From: Halalkalibacter krulwichiae
Lineage (GTDB): Bacteria > Bacillota > Bacilli > Bacillales > Bacillaceae_D
NCBI RefSeq assembly: GCF_002109385.1
Contig: NZ_CP020814.1
Location: 2,813,501 to 2,877,500 of the forward strand
DNA: 64,000 nt
Direction: 5' to 3'
The number at the start of each line of letters is the position of its first letter. Position 1 is the stretch's first letter. Positions 17,851-26,297 of this stretch are shown here, piece after piece. Below the pieces are notes generated by a model. The model saw only the letters and a program-made list of their open reading frames with translations. It made no database searches and was not told the origin of the DNA. The translations under genes were made by a program, and so were the position numbers.

Positions 17851-19326
17851 TTGTCACGACAACATCTTACTCCGTTGTTCACCGGTGTTCGTAATCACGC
17901 CGAAAAACAACCTATTCAATTTCATATTCCAGGTCATAAACAAGGCAAAGGCATGGACCCTGATTTTAAAAATTTCATTGGAGAAAATGCGCTCTCAATT
18001 GATTTGATAAATATCGAACCTTTAGATGACCTACACCACCCACACGGAATAATAAAAGAAGCTCAAGAATTAGCTGCTGAAGCTTTTGGAGCTGACCATA
18101 CCTTTTTTTCCGTACAAGGCACAAGTGGAGCAATTATGACAATGATTATGTCCGTATGTGGACCCGGCGATAAAATTATCGTACCTCGAAATGTTCATAA
18201 ATCAATTATGTCAGCTATTATTTTTTCAGGAGCGACTCCCATTTTTATTCATCCTGAAATTGACCCTAACTTAGGAATTTCTCACGGAATTACAACAGAT
18301 TCAGTAGAAAAAGCCCTTTCTGCACATCCTGATGCTAAGGGACTTCTTGTCATTAATCCAACCTATTTCGGTATCTCTGGTAACTTGAAAAAGATTGTAG
18401 AGATTGCTCATTCTTACGATGTTCCTGTACTGGTTGACGAGGCACACGGAGTTCACATTCATTTTCATGACCAACTCCCACTTTCAGCTATGCAAGCAGG
18501 TGCTGACATGGCTGCAACTAGTGTTCATAAATTAGGCGGTTCAATGACTCAAAGCTCGATATTGAATGTGAAAGAAGGGCTTGTTTCGCCTAAACGAGTT
18601 CAATCAATTATTAGTATGTTGACTACAACTTCAACATCTTATTTATTACTTTCTTCGTTAGATGTAGCTAGGAAACAATTAGCAACTAAAGGTACATTCC
18701 TACTATCAAATGTGATTGATCTTGCTGAAACAACAAGATATCAAATTAATCAAATCGAAGGACTTTCGTGTGTCGGAAAGGAAATCTTAGGGACAAAAGC
18801 AACCTTTGATATGGATCCAACCAAACTGATTATTACAGTAAAAGACTTAGGGATGAATGGGCATGAAGTGGAAATGTGGCTAAGGAACCATTACTTAATT
18901 GAAGTGGAAATGTCCGACCTATACAACATCCTATGTATTGTCACCTTAGGTGACACACAAGAAAAGATGGACGCATTGGTAACAGCACTGAGTCATTTAG
19001 CAAAAGAACAATCAGCAAATGTAAAGAAACATGAAATCTCTTCTGTTAATGTTCCTGATATCCCAATGCTCGCTTTATCACCACGTGATGCTTTCTATGC
19101 GGAAACCGAAGTTATCCCGTTTAGCAAGTCAGCCGGGAGAATTATCGCAGAATTTATCATGGTCTACCCTCCTGGTATCCCAATATTGATTCCCGGAGAG
19201 ATCGTAACAGTAGATAATCTAGCTTATATTGAGGAGAACTTAAAGAGCGGGTTACCAGTACAAGGCCCAGAAGATGCATCTTTCCAAACTTTAAGGGTAA
19301 TTAAAGAACATAGAGCAATTAAATAA
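17851..19326 (+). CDS. speA: arginine decarboxylase (Orn/Lys/Arg decarboxylase fold I, biosynthetic for polyamines)
   Basis: PLP enzyme that makes agmatine from arginine, first step to putrescine and spermidine. The 491-aa product follows the B. subtilis SpeA sequence closely from IQFHIPGHK through GENALSIDLINIEPLDD, the PLP lysine in ATSVHKLGGS, to the C-terminal YPPGIPILIPGE domain. The frame opens at GTG 17842, but TTG 17851 lies six bases after GAGGTG and aligns best with the family start, so I choose it. SR1 is on the opposite strand downstream, as part of the conserved speA-SR1-pdhD neighbourhood. Confidence 0.95.
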   Translation: MSRQHLTPLFTGVRNHAEKQPIQFHIPGHKQGKGMDPDFKNFIGENALSIDLINIEPLDDLHHPHGIIKEAQELAAEAFGADHTFFSVQGTSGAIMTMIMSVCGPGDKIIVPRNVHKSIMSAIIFSGATPIFIHPEIDPNLGISHGITTDSVEKALSAHPDAKGLLVINPTYFGISGNLKKIVEIAHSYDVPVLVDEAHGVHIHFHDQLPLSAMQAGADMAATSVHKLGGSMTQSSILNVKEGLVSPKRVQSIISMLTTTSTSYLLLSSLDVARKQLATKGTFLLSNVIDLAETTRYQINQIEGLSCVGKEILGTKATFDMDPTKLIITVKDLGMNGHEVEMWLRNHYLIEVEMSDLYNILCIVTLGDTQEKMDALVTALSHLAKEQSANVKKHEISSVNVPDIPMLALSPRDAFYAETEVIPFSKSAGRIIAEFIMVYPPGIPILIPGEIVTVDNLAYIEENLKSGLPVQGPEDASFQTLRVIKEHRAIK

Positions 19327-19394
19327 TAGTCAAACTTCTTTTTGTAAAGTCATTGCCCAATACAAAAAGAAGGACTCATTTAGAGTCCTTTCAG

Positions 19395-19420
19395 AGCTAC
19401 CTAGTCTAGGTAGCTTTTTT
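19395..19420 (+). terminator. terminator of speA
   Basis: AGCTACC and GGTAGCT around a short loop, followed by TTTTTT. The neighbouring AAGGACTC/GAGTCCTT hairpin at about 19373-19390 serves the opposite strand (SR1). Confidence 0.8.
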
Positions 19421-19428
19421 TATTAGAT

Positions 19429-19560
19429 TTATTTATTATCTTTAGATTTAGAGTTTGTGTTGCAGTTATCACAGTTTCCTTTAGCATAAAGAGTCGTGAC
19501 TTTTTCACCTTCAAACACATCGATAGCTTTGTTACACGATTGACAAACAATAATTCCCAT
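19429..19560 (-). CDS. SR1P, GapA-binding small peptide
   Basis: A 43-aa peptide, too short for routine gene finding. It opens MGIIVCQSCN and continues with VFEGEKVTTLYAKGNC, matching SR1P of B. subtilis (39 aa), which binds GapA and helps RNase J1 interaction. Two CxxC pairs (C6/C9 and C30/C33) suggest a tiny zinc knuckle. AAGGAGATGACTATAAA precedes ATG. The C-terminus here is a few residues longer and rich in N, K and S. Known regulation in B. subtilis is repression by CcpN on glucose; the operator was not confirmed here. Confidence 0.85.
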   Translation of the reverse strand: MGIIVCQSCNKAIDVFEGEKVTTLYAKGNCDNCNTNSKSKDNK

Positions 19561-19612
19561 TTTATAGTCATCTCCTTCATGCTTTGTAAGCGGTTTATCT
19601 TTCCTTGTTTTT

Positions 19613-19641
19613 ATAATAATACATACTATTTATGAAGTCAA
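19613..19641 (-). promoter_or_regulatory. SigA promoter of SR1
   Basis: On the minus strand TTGACT (19641-19636) and TATTAT (19618-19613) with a 17-base spacer, five of six matches in each box. Confidence 0.7.
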
Positions 19642-19688
19642 TAACAATTTGTATGGCACATTAAACTTTTCCCCTAAAAAAATAGGAC

Positions 19689-19732
19689 AATTCTTATCTT
19701 GTATGCATAAATGAGTCATACGATTAAGAATT
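19689..19732 (-). terminator. terminator of the GAF-domain gene
   Basis: AATTCTTA (19689-19696) pairs with TAAGAATT (19725-19732), with an inner GTATG/CATAC stem. The minus strand continues into CCTATTTTTTT. Confidence 0.7.
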
Positions 19733-19743
19733 ATCCCTTATCG

Positions 19744-20187
19744 TTATCTTGAATTGAAAATTTCGTGTTGAACCTCAATAAATCTGCCTACCTCTTTAAC
19801 AAAAACAAGATCATCTTCTGTTAGCAGATAATTTTCTTTTGGTATATGACCAACGATAATCCCTAACAAATGGTGATTTTGATAAAACGGCATGAATATC
19901 TTTTGCATTGCCTTTTCATCCAATACAACTAGTTTTCCTTTAATAGCAACAGAACTTAGAATACCGGCACCAAAAGGTATCGACCGATCGAGGTAACTAG
20001 GACCGGCACAAGCCTTCATTACAAAAGACTGCTCAGTTGTCTCATATATAGAAATTGATGAATTTTTTTTCATTCTTTTAGCAATCTCACGAGTAACCCC
20101 AAAATAAAAGCTAGGTAACGTTTTCACATGATCACGTACTAGTCCAAGCTCTAGTCGCAGCTCATCAAGAAATTTTGACTTATCCAT
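19744..20187 (-). CDS. small GAF-domain-like protein
   Basis: A 147-aa soluble protein with a single predicted GAF-type sensory fold: a helix, then SISIYETTEQSFVMKACAG, the PFGAGILSSVAIKGKLVVLDE strand-loop and the ILGIIVGHIPKENYLL strand, ending in a long helix. No output domain is fused. The ligand is unknown and free GAF proteins in Bacilli are poorly described. The ribosome site (GGGGTCTC) is weak. It is a stand-alone gene with its own terminator. Confidence 0.65.
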   Translation of the reverse strand: MDKSKFLDELRLELGLVRDHVKTLPSFYFGVTREIAKRMKKNSSISIYETTEQSFVMKACAGPSYLDRSIPFGAGILSSVAIKGKLVVLDEKAMQKIFMPFYQNHHLLGIIVGHIPKENYLLTEDDLVFVKEVGRFIEVQHEIFNSR

Positions 20188-20293
20188 CGAAGAGACCCCA
20201 TCACAAGCTAGTTCATCTATATCTCTAGCTTATCACAAACGACTCAGTCGAAAGGTGTATCGTTATATCAATTTATGTCGAGTGACATATTGA

Positions 20294-21358
20294 CTACCAT
20301 ATTTGCTCAAGTACTTCAATGACTTCACCTTCGTCTAAATACGTCCAAAATAATTCACCGTAAATGAAAAGATCTTGATGAAGATGCAGGCCGGCTTCAT
20401 AGTTTTGGTCAACACTATCGCTTGTACCAGAATTCCCCACATAACCAATAATCGTAGCTCCATTTACTTTTGTACCTACTTGTATATCTGCAGGTATATC
20501 ATGTAAGTGCGCGAAACGATTCATGACACCACCTTCATATTGAACCCACACTTGTCTACCTCTTAGTTTGTCAAATATATACTCTGGTGTTTCTCCTATT
20601 TCTGCCGCATAGGATAAATCTTTCTCTCTCTCTTCAGCTGAATGGTACTCAACAAAGTTATGATCTGCACGAACAACAACCCCTTCACCCATTGCATATA
20701 CCGGTGTATCTGTAGAGATCCCTCCACCTGAAGCATAATCATACCAATCAATCCCTTCATGATAACCATTTCGGTACGGCCTAGGTGCTCCAGGTAAATG
20801 GCCAGGTATTTTACTCACCTCCGCACCTTTTATCGGTTTTTCGAGAAACGACAAATGATCAATAAGTTGCTCTACATTCAAGTCCTCAAGTTGAATAGCA
20901 TTCACTTCCTCATTAAAGACTTGCTGTGTTTGGCCATACCATTGAAAGTGAAGAAGATCATCTACAATCGTAGTAGTAGCTCCAATCCCAACTTCTACAA
21001 ACTGAGTTGGTAAAAATAGCTTCTCATTTGTAATTTTCAAATGTATTTCATCTGACGCGATGTACTCTCCATTTTTTTCAAGGACAGGAACACCATCAAC
21101 TAAATAAAAGTTATCTTCATTTATCTGTAACTCTAGGGTACGATGAATCTGATCATACTTATAATCACCATTCAATTTTTCCACTAAATCATCGACTAAT
21201 ATAAACTTCTGCTCTCCATTCAATTCATGAAGTACTATCGTTTTTTGTAAATCTGATTGTTCTGCCAAACTCTGGATTGATTCATCTTCTTTTATTTGAC
21301 TTTGGCAACTAGAAATAAAAATTAACAATCCAATAAGTACCATTTTCTTTACTTTCAT
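20294..21358 (-). CDS. lipoprotein with C-terminal M23 (LytM-type) metallopeptidase domain
   Basis: A 354-aa protein with a lipoprotein signal (LIFISSCQSQ, lipidated Cys near 19). Residues 30-170 hold a copper-amine-oxidase-N or stalk-like domain. The C-terminal third has an M23 peptidase fold with zinc-site motifs HEGID (HxxxD), RFAHLHD and LHLHQD (HxH). The family cuts peptide cross-links in peptidoglycan or regulates amidases. It is unusually acidic and membrane-tethered outside the cell. AAAGGATGATTAG precedes ATG. It lies just downstream of a deacetylase lipoprotein gene on the same strand, though a terminator hairpin separates them. The exact substrate is unknown. Confidence 0.78.
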   Translation of the reverse strand: MKVKKMVLIGLLIFISSCQSQIKEDESIQSLAEQSDLQKTIVLHELNGEQKFILVDDLVEKLNGDYKYDQIHRTLELQINEDNFYLVDGVPVLEKNGEYIASDEIHLKITNEKLFLPTQFVEVGIGATTTIVDDLLHFQWYGQTQQVFNEEVNAIQLEDLNVEQLIDHLSFLEKPIKGAEVSKIPGHLPGAPRPYRNGYHEGIDWYDYASGGGISTDTPVYAMGEGVVVRADHNFVEYHSAEEREKDLSYAAEIGETPEYIFDKLRGRQVWVQYEGGVMNRFAHLHDIPADIQVGTKVNGATIIGYVGNSGTSDSVDQNYEAGLHLHQDLFIYGELFWTYLDEGEVIEVLEQIW

Positions 21359-21441
21359 CTAATCATCCTTTTGTTGTTTAATAGCTCTTACTTTTATTAA
21401 CAACTTTTAAGGAATCAATACATAAAGATTCAGAAAATACA

Positions 21442-21485
21442 AAAAGAATGACATCTAAGCTTAACTATGCTTAAACAGTCATTCT
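21442..21485 (-). terminator. terminator of the polysaccharide deacetylase gene
   Basis: AAAAGAATGAC and GTCATTCTTCTTTT arms around a loop with its own small TTAAGC/GCTTAA element. T5 follows on the minus strand. Confidence 0.65.
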
Positions 21486-21498
21486 TCTTTTGAGACCC

Positions 21499-22323
21499 CT
21501 ATTTAACAATGTGACCTGGATCAATAATGACGAAACCTTTTTCCCTTAGACCATTTACGATCTGTTGTATTGCCTCATTTGTCCATTTACGATCGTGCAT
21601 TAATAAGTTTGCTCCATCAGAAAGCAAAGGTGTGTGAACCATTATATTAGCTAATTCATCCGCATCTTGATATTCTGGTTCCCAGTCGTATCCATATGTC
21701 CAATTCATTTTAATCATGTCTTCTTTTTCAATTATTTTATCAGAGTGTATAGTATTAACTCCAAACGGCGCTCTATAAAATCTAGGTCGTATGCCAATTA
21801 CTTCTTCAATTAAATCGTTTAACTCTACAATTTCTTTTTCTTGTTCTTCTGCTGAAAGCTGTCCCATATTGGGGTGATTCATTGTGTGATTACCTATTTC
21901 AAATCCTAACTCATAAATACGTTCGAGCCGGTCTCTGCCTTCTTCTGTTTGGATAAAATGACCATTCACAAAAAAGATTGCCCCAGCATCGAGCTCCTTC
22001 AATTGTTCAGCCATTTCAACACTATAATGTTCAGGGGCATCATCAATCGTTAATAAGACAATCTGTTTATCTGATTCTTGCTTTGAAACAACCCTCCAAC
22101 TATTTGGGTCAATTTCATATTCCTCCTTACTATCTACAACATTTTCCGTCTCCTTTTCCTTCTTCTCTTCGACTTCCTCTTCAAATGGTTTAGAAGGCTC
22201 ATTTAGTTCTTCGATTACAACCGAATTCTCTTGAGAAAACTTGTCATCCTCACTTAGTTGAACTTCTTCTGATTGGCATCCAAAAAGTAAGAATAATAAA
22301 ATAATACCTATTTTCCGTTTCAT
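21499..22323 (-). CDS. polysaccharide deacetylase lipoprotein (NodB domain)
   Basis: A 274-aa lipoprotein (signal LLFLLFGCQSEE, Cys about 16), then a glutamate-rich linker of about 60 residues (repeated EE and KE), then a NodB deacetylase fold. Catalytic and metal motifs: LTIDDAPE (TFDD-like, with two Asp), GNHTMNHPNM (two His) and RPRFYRAPFGVN. Such enzymes remove N-acetyl groups from peptidoglycan or other glycans outside the cell. ATG 22323 is chosen over GTG 22344 because AAAGGATGGTAAT sits just before it and the signal peptide starts there. Confidence 0.85.
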   Translation of the reverse strand: MKRKIGIILLFLLFGCQSEEVQLSEDDKFSQENSVVIEELNEPSKPFEEEVEEKKEKETENVVDSKEEYEIDPNSWRVVSKQESDKQIVLLTIDDAPEHYSVEMAEQLKELDAGAIFFVNGHFIQTEEGRDRLERIYELGFEIGNHTMNHPNMGQLSAEEQEKEIVELNDLIEEVIGIRPRFYRAPFGVNTIHSDKIIEKEDMIKMNWTYGYDWEPEYQDADELANIMVHTPLLSDGANLLMHDRKWTNEAIQQIVNGLREKGFVIIDPGHIVK

Positions 22324-22431
22324 ATTACCATCCTTTCTCTCCACTTATACATGGGAGATTGTGTATAGAGATTTTTAATTTATCCAATACTATTAATTGA
22401 AACTTGAACCGGATTTATAAGGAGTATACTT

Positions 22432-23472
22432 ATGAGAAATTGGATTGGCAGACGAGTCATTAAGACGGGACTGGCTGTATTCATTACAGTGATTATATGC
22501 CGAATTATTGACCTTCCCCCAACATTTGCAGTGATTACAGCCATCGTCACTACAGAGCCTACAGCAGCAGACTCCCTTAAGAAAGGGATGATTCGCCTAC
22601 CAGCAGCCGCATTAGGAGCAAGCTTTGCCATAGCAGTTGAATTTATCTTTGGACAAAACGCTATCACTTATGCTCTTGTTGCGATGTTAACAATAATCGT
22701 CTGTTCAAAATTAAAATTAGATAAAGGAACACTTGTAGCAACGTTAACTGCAGTTGCAATGATTCCAGGAACAACCGATCATGCTATCTTTGATTTTAGT
22801 ACGCGAATTTCGGGAACTTCAATCGGAATTCTCGTTTCCACTTTTGTTAATTTTTTTATTTTACCACCTAAATTCGGCCCCATTCTTGTTAAGAAGGTTG
22901 ACGAACTCTTTATAGAAACAGCCATAAATTTCCGAGCCATTATCCAATCTCATTTTCAGGATGATCCAACCGATAAAACTAAGTATTATCGTCATTTGCA
23001 TGAAGAATTAACAAAAGCATATCAATTAACTCAATTTCAACATGACGAATGGCGGTACAGACGTTCAAGTGAATTTGAGCGGCGGTCTTTTGATTATTTA
23101 CAAAAAAAATTAAATTATCTACATCTCATCCTATTTCACATCGGGAAGATCTGTCATCTACGTTTAAATCAGACCTTATCCAAATCTGATGAAAAAATGA
23201 TTTTATGTGCAATCGAATCATTTTGTACTATTTATAAGGATCGGTTCCACCAAGTAACAACCGACCATTATATTCACATTGAAGGATTGAAGAAAATAGG
23301 AAAGCACCAGAAAAAAGACGATACTTTTAGTGCTCAAATTTGTTATGAACTCCTTTCCCTTCATGATGTCACAATTGAACTTTCACAAATAACAGCAGAT
23401 GAACGTAGATTTTCTATGGAGGAAATGAATTATCCTACCTACATATTTAAAAAACAATTGTCCTATGATTGA
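22432..23472 (+). CDS. FUSC/aromatic acid exporter family (ArAE) membrane protein
   Basis: A 346-aa protein with an N-terminal block of about five to six hydrophobic helices (residues 10-150) containing ITAIVTTEPTAADSLKKG and a C-terminal cytoplasmic helical half. This is the layout of DUF939-type FUSC proteins in Bacilli, linked by family to export of aromatic acids; substrate not known. AAGGAGTATACTT precedes ATG 22432. It is divergent from the deacetylase gene and followed after 90 bases by a BCCT transporter gene on the same strand. Confidence 0.8.
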   Translation: MRNWIGRRVIKTGLAVFITVIICRIIDLPPTFAVITAIVTTEPTAADSLKKGMIRLPAAALGASFAIAVEFIFGQNAITYALVAMLTIIVCSKLKLDKGTLVATLTAVAMIPGTTDHAIFDFSTRISGTSIGILVSTFVNFFILPPKFGPILVKKVDELFIETAINFRAIIQSHFQDDPTDKTKYYRHLHEELTKAYQLTQFQHDEWRYRRSSEFERRSFDYLQKKLNYLHLILFHIGKICHLRLNQTLSKSDEKMILCAIESFCTIYKDRFHQVTTDHYIHIEGLKKIGKHQKKDDTFSAQICYELLSLHDVTIELSQITADERRFSMEEMNYPTYIFKKQLSYD

Positions 23473-23562
23473 AACTAACCAATAAAGGGTAAATTATTTG
23501 CGAAGAATTAGCGAAATATGTTACGGTAGAACTTGTGTTTAAGACGAGAAAGGTAGTTGATT

Positions 23563-25179
23563 ATGAAAAAAATTACACCTGTTTTTACAATTTCTGTAGC
23601 TATTGCAATAGTCTTTATTTTATGGGGAATCATTGCACCTAATAATCTAGAAGCTATAACGAGTTCAATTCAAGGTTTTATAACAAATGAACTTGGTTGG
23701 TTTTATTTATTAGCAGCTACAGGTTTTTTAATTTTTTGCCTTTATCTTATTTTTAGCCCTTATGGAAAAATTAAATTAGGTAAGCCTGAAGATAAGCCAG
23801 AATATAATTACATAACATGGTTTGCTTTTTTATTTACTGCTGGTATGGGAATTGGCCTTGTTTTTTGGGGTGTGGCAGAACCACTGTACCACTTCTTTGA
23901 CCCTCCAACTGCAGAACCAGGTTCTAACCAAGCCGCAGGGGAGGCTATGCGTTATGCCTTTTTCCATTGGGGATTACATCCATGGGCTATCTACTCTGTT
24001 GTTGCACTAGCCTTAGCCTATTTTAAGTTTAGAAAAGATTCACCCGGAGTAATGAGTGCCGCTTTACAACCACTACTCGGAGAACGAGCTAATGGTAGTG
24101 CAGGAACTGCTATTAATGTGTTGGTTGTTTTCGCGACCATCTTTGGAGTTGCCACTTCATTAGGGTTTGGTGCAGCACAAATTGCCGCAGGTTTATCCTA
24201 TCTGATTCCTGGTTTACAAACAATGAATCAAGTTCTCTTACAATTATTAGTCATCTTGGTCGTGACGGTTTTATTTATGGTCTCTGCTCAAACCGGTTTG
24301 AACAAAGGAATAAGAATCTTAAGTAAAACAAATGTATATTTAGCTATTACATTAATGTTATTTGTATTATTCGTTGGTCCAACTAGTTACATTATGGGTG
24401 TTTTCACTCAAGGAGTAGGTAGTTATTTACAAAATTTAGCAGGAATGAGTTTCAGATTAGATGTGTATAATCCTGAAACGACCTGGGTAGAAGGTTGGAC
24501 GATCTTCTATTGGGCTTGGTGGATCTCTTGGGCTCCATTTGTCGGTACGTTTATTGCTCGTGTTTCAAAAGGTAGAACTATCAGAGAGTTTGTTGTTGGT
24601 GTTCTCGCGGTCCCTTCTGTCTTTGGTGCATTATGGTTCGCCGTATTTGGAGGAACTGGTATCCAAATGCAACGTGAAGGCACTGCGGATATCATGGATA
24701 TTATGACAGACGGTGGAATGGAAGTAGCCCTATTTGCGGTCCTTGAACAATTCCCTTTAGGTCTATTGCTTTCTATTATAGCTGTTTTCTTAATTTCTTC
24801 CTTTTTTATTACCTCAGCCGATTCAGCAACGGTTGTGCTAGGAATGCAAACAACAAATGGATTATTGAACCCTCCTAATTCAGTTAAATTTATTTGGGGG
24901 ATTATCATCTCCGCTACAGCTGCTGTGCTCTTATCCTCGGATAAGGGATTAGGAGCACTTCAAACCGCTGCGATTATAGCAGCACTTCCTTTCACGGTAA
25001 TTATGATCATGATGGTTATTTCTTTAATGAAATCATTAAAAGCAGAAAAACCTACACTAGCCTCTGAAAAAGAGCGCATCATGATTGAACGTTATGAACT
25101 AAAGAAAGAAAGAGAACGATTAAAGGAAGAAAAACAAGCTTTAAAAAAAGAAAAAGCAGAGTTTAAAAAGAAAAAATAA
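23563..25179 (+). CDS. BCCT-family betaine/choline/carnitine transporter (OpuD-like)
   Basis: A 538-aa secondary transporter with 12 helices. Family signatures: GMGIGLVFWGVAEPLYHF and the tryptophan-rich substrate site FYWAWWISWAPFVGTFIARV followed by SKGRTIREF. These import glycine betaine or related solutes with sodium (or protons). The C-terminal 45 residues are a highly charged K/E heptad-like helix, which in such transporters can sense osmotic state; that is inference. AAAGGTAGTTGATT precedes ATG 23563; an in-frame TTG at 23557 is not used. A terminator follows. Confidence 0.9.
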   Translation: MKKITPVFTISVAIAIVFILWGIIAPNNLEAITSSIQGFITNELGWFYLLAATGFLIFCLYLIFSPYGKIKLGKPEDKPEYNYITWFAFLFTAGMGIGLVFWGVAEPLYHFFDPPTAEPGSNQAAGEAMRYAFFHWGLHPWAIYSVVALALAYFKFRKDSPGVMSAALQPLLGERANGSAGTAINVLVVFATIFGVATSLGFGAAQIAAGLSYLIPGLQTMNQVLLQLLVILVVTVLFMVSAQTGLNKGIRILSKTNVYLAITLMLFVLFVGPTSYIMGVFTQGVGSYLQNLAGMSFRLDVYNPETTWVEGWTIFYWAWWISWAPFVGTFIARVSKGRTIREFVVGVLAVPSVFGALWFAVFGGTGIQMQREGTADIMDIMTDGGMEVALFAVLEQFPLGLLLSIIAVFLISSFFITSADSATVVLGMQTTNGLLNPPNSVKFIWGIIISATAAVLLSSDKGLGALQTAAIIAALPFTVIMIMMVISLMKSLKAEKPTLASEKERIMIERYELKKERERLKEEKQALKKEKAEFKKKK

Positions 25180-25205
25180 AAAATTGCATACTTATAACCT
25201 CTTCA

Positions 25206-25242
25206 GTCTGACTCAAATAAATATTTGAGTCAGCTTTTTCTT
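25206..25242 (+). terminator. terminator after the first BCCT gene
   Basis: TGACTCAAAT and ATTTGAGTCA arms with an A/T loop, followed by GCTTTTTC. Confidence 0.85.
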
Positions 25243-25352
25243 TACAATTTCCTAAATATTTCTATTTCATTACAATTTTATTGCAATTATCTTTTGCTGT
25301 TTATTGCGTGATAAAATAAGTTATCAGATTGAAAACTAAGGAAGTGAATGGT

Positions 25353-25781
25353 ATGGATAAGTATATCGAAATGATGATTATAAGCTCGATGCTTTTTTTA
25401 AGTTCCTGTTTTCCGCAAGCGTCATCGATAGAAAATCCGATAAGTCAAGATCAAGAACAAACCATTACAGTTTTATTTTCTGATTCCTCTAATTTACATG
25501 AAGAAAAAACATATTATGATGCCTTATTAGAACTAAAACAAAAAGATCCCGTTAACGCTCCTTCCTTAATGATTATCGACTCAGAAGAAAGAGACGCTAT
25601 CCGCTATTTTAATATTGAACAATTTCCTACTATGATCGTTCTTACAGGAGAAAAAGAAAATTTAAGGGTGGAAGGTTCCCTTACGAAAGATGAAATACTT
25701 GGGCACTTAAAAGAGGTTTTTCAAATAGAAAAAGATGCTGCAAGCCTCTCATCAAACAGATTATTTTCTAATACATACTGA
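25353..25781 (+). CDS. small lipoprotein with thioredoxin-like fold
   Basis: A 142-aa lipoprotein (signal SSMLFLSSCFPQ, Cys about 19). The rest resembles a thioredoxin fold without its CxxC: TITVLFSDSSN, then IDSEERDAIRYFNIEQFPTM (the cis-proline loop FPT is kept) and a final strand/helix. It is therefore probably redox-inactive. ATG 25353 is used because AAGGAAGTGAATGGT precedes it and the longer frame has no leader. A large hairpin terminator follows. Confidence 0.68.
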   Translation: MDKYIEMMIISSMLFLSSCFPQASSIENPISQDQEQTITVLFSDSSNLHEEKTYYDALLELKQKDPVNAPSLMIIDSEERDAIRYFNIEQFPTMIVLTGEKENLRVEGSLTKDEILGHLKEVFQIEKDAASLSSNRLFSNTY

Positions 25782-25786
25782 ACGTA

Positions 25787-25836
25787 AAAGAGGATGAAAA
25801 AATAGATTATATAAATCTATTTTTTCATCCTCTTTT
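25787..25836. terminator. long bidirectional terminator
   Basis: A 22-base or longer perfect stem (AAAAGAGGATG, A6, TAGATT with its complement) around a four- to six-base loop, between two convergent genes. Confidence 0.85.
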
Positions 25837-25838
25837 TC

Positions 25839-26135
25839 TTAGTGCATTGGTTGAGAACCCACTCTATAATTTTCATAATATAACTTTTCTGCTTGACCTT
25901 TCATTTCGGCCCATGTCGAAAAGCCAGTTATTAAACGCAGATGATCTTCAGCTAAAAAAAGATGTTCCAAGTTATCTTCAGTCAAATCCCTTGTACCAAC
26001 GATTTCTATGAATTGGTCCCAACTTTCTAAATGGGTGTATTTTTTCATAAATGCATCAGAGAAAAGCAATGGATATGGAATATTATGGAACGCATTAACA
26101 ATTAACTTAAACAGATTATTTATTATTTTCGTCAC
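25839..26135 (-). CDS. hypothetical protein
   Basis: A 98-aa soluble protein that I do not recognise. It has an amphipathic N-terminus (INNLFKLIVNAF) and a mostly helical, acidic middle (DLTEDNLEHLFLAEDHLRL). GTG 26135 lies seven bases after AAGGAGAG, a strong ribosome site, and the frame ends at a proper convergent terminator, so it is very likely a real gene. It lies upstream of nothing obvious: the pdh operon is downstream on the same strand after a 162-base gap. Confidence 0.65.
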   Translation of the reverse strand: MTKIINNLFKLIVNAFHNIPYPLLFSDAFMKKYTHLESWDQFIEIVGTRDLTEDNLEHLFLAEDHLRLITGFSTWAEMKGQAEKLYYENYRVGSQPMH

Positions 26136-26263
26136 CTAAAATCTCTCCTTATTGTTAATACCCTCAATCCCGATTAGACTACCATGTAATAACAATAATA
26201 AACCCATTAATCCTAGTTGTCAACTGAGTTTTAATAGGTTATTTCATCTACTTCAATGACAAT

Positions 26264-26292
26264 TAAAAAAGCACCGCATTTCTGCGGTGCTG
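26264..26292 (-). terminator. terminator of the pdhABCD operon
   Basis: AGCACCGCA and TGCGGTGCT stem with a four-base loop, followed on the minus strand by TTTTTTAATT. Confidence 0.88.
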
Positions 26293-26297
26293 TCCTA

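Larger units (their letters stand above)
19365..19606 (-). ncRNA. SR1-type dual-function small RNA
   Basis: A short transcription unit with its own strong promoter (19613-19641), an SR1P reading frame and a terminator hairpin (AGGACTC-TAAAT-GAGTCCT then TCTTTTTG on the minus strand, about 19366-19390). B. subtilis SR1 lies in the same pdhD-speA interval, encodes SR1P, and also pairs with ahrC mRNA. The base-pairing role cannot be tested here, because ahrC is not in the window. Ends are estimated from promoter and terminator. Confidence 0.7.

Noticed and set aside
24507..24908. 133-aa open frame on the minus strand inside the first BCCT gene
   Set aside because: Antisense shadow of a clear transporter frame; no ribosome site and unnatural composition.
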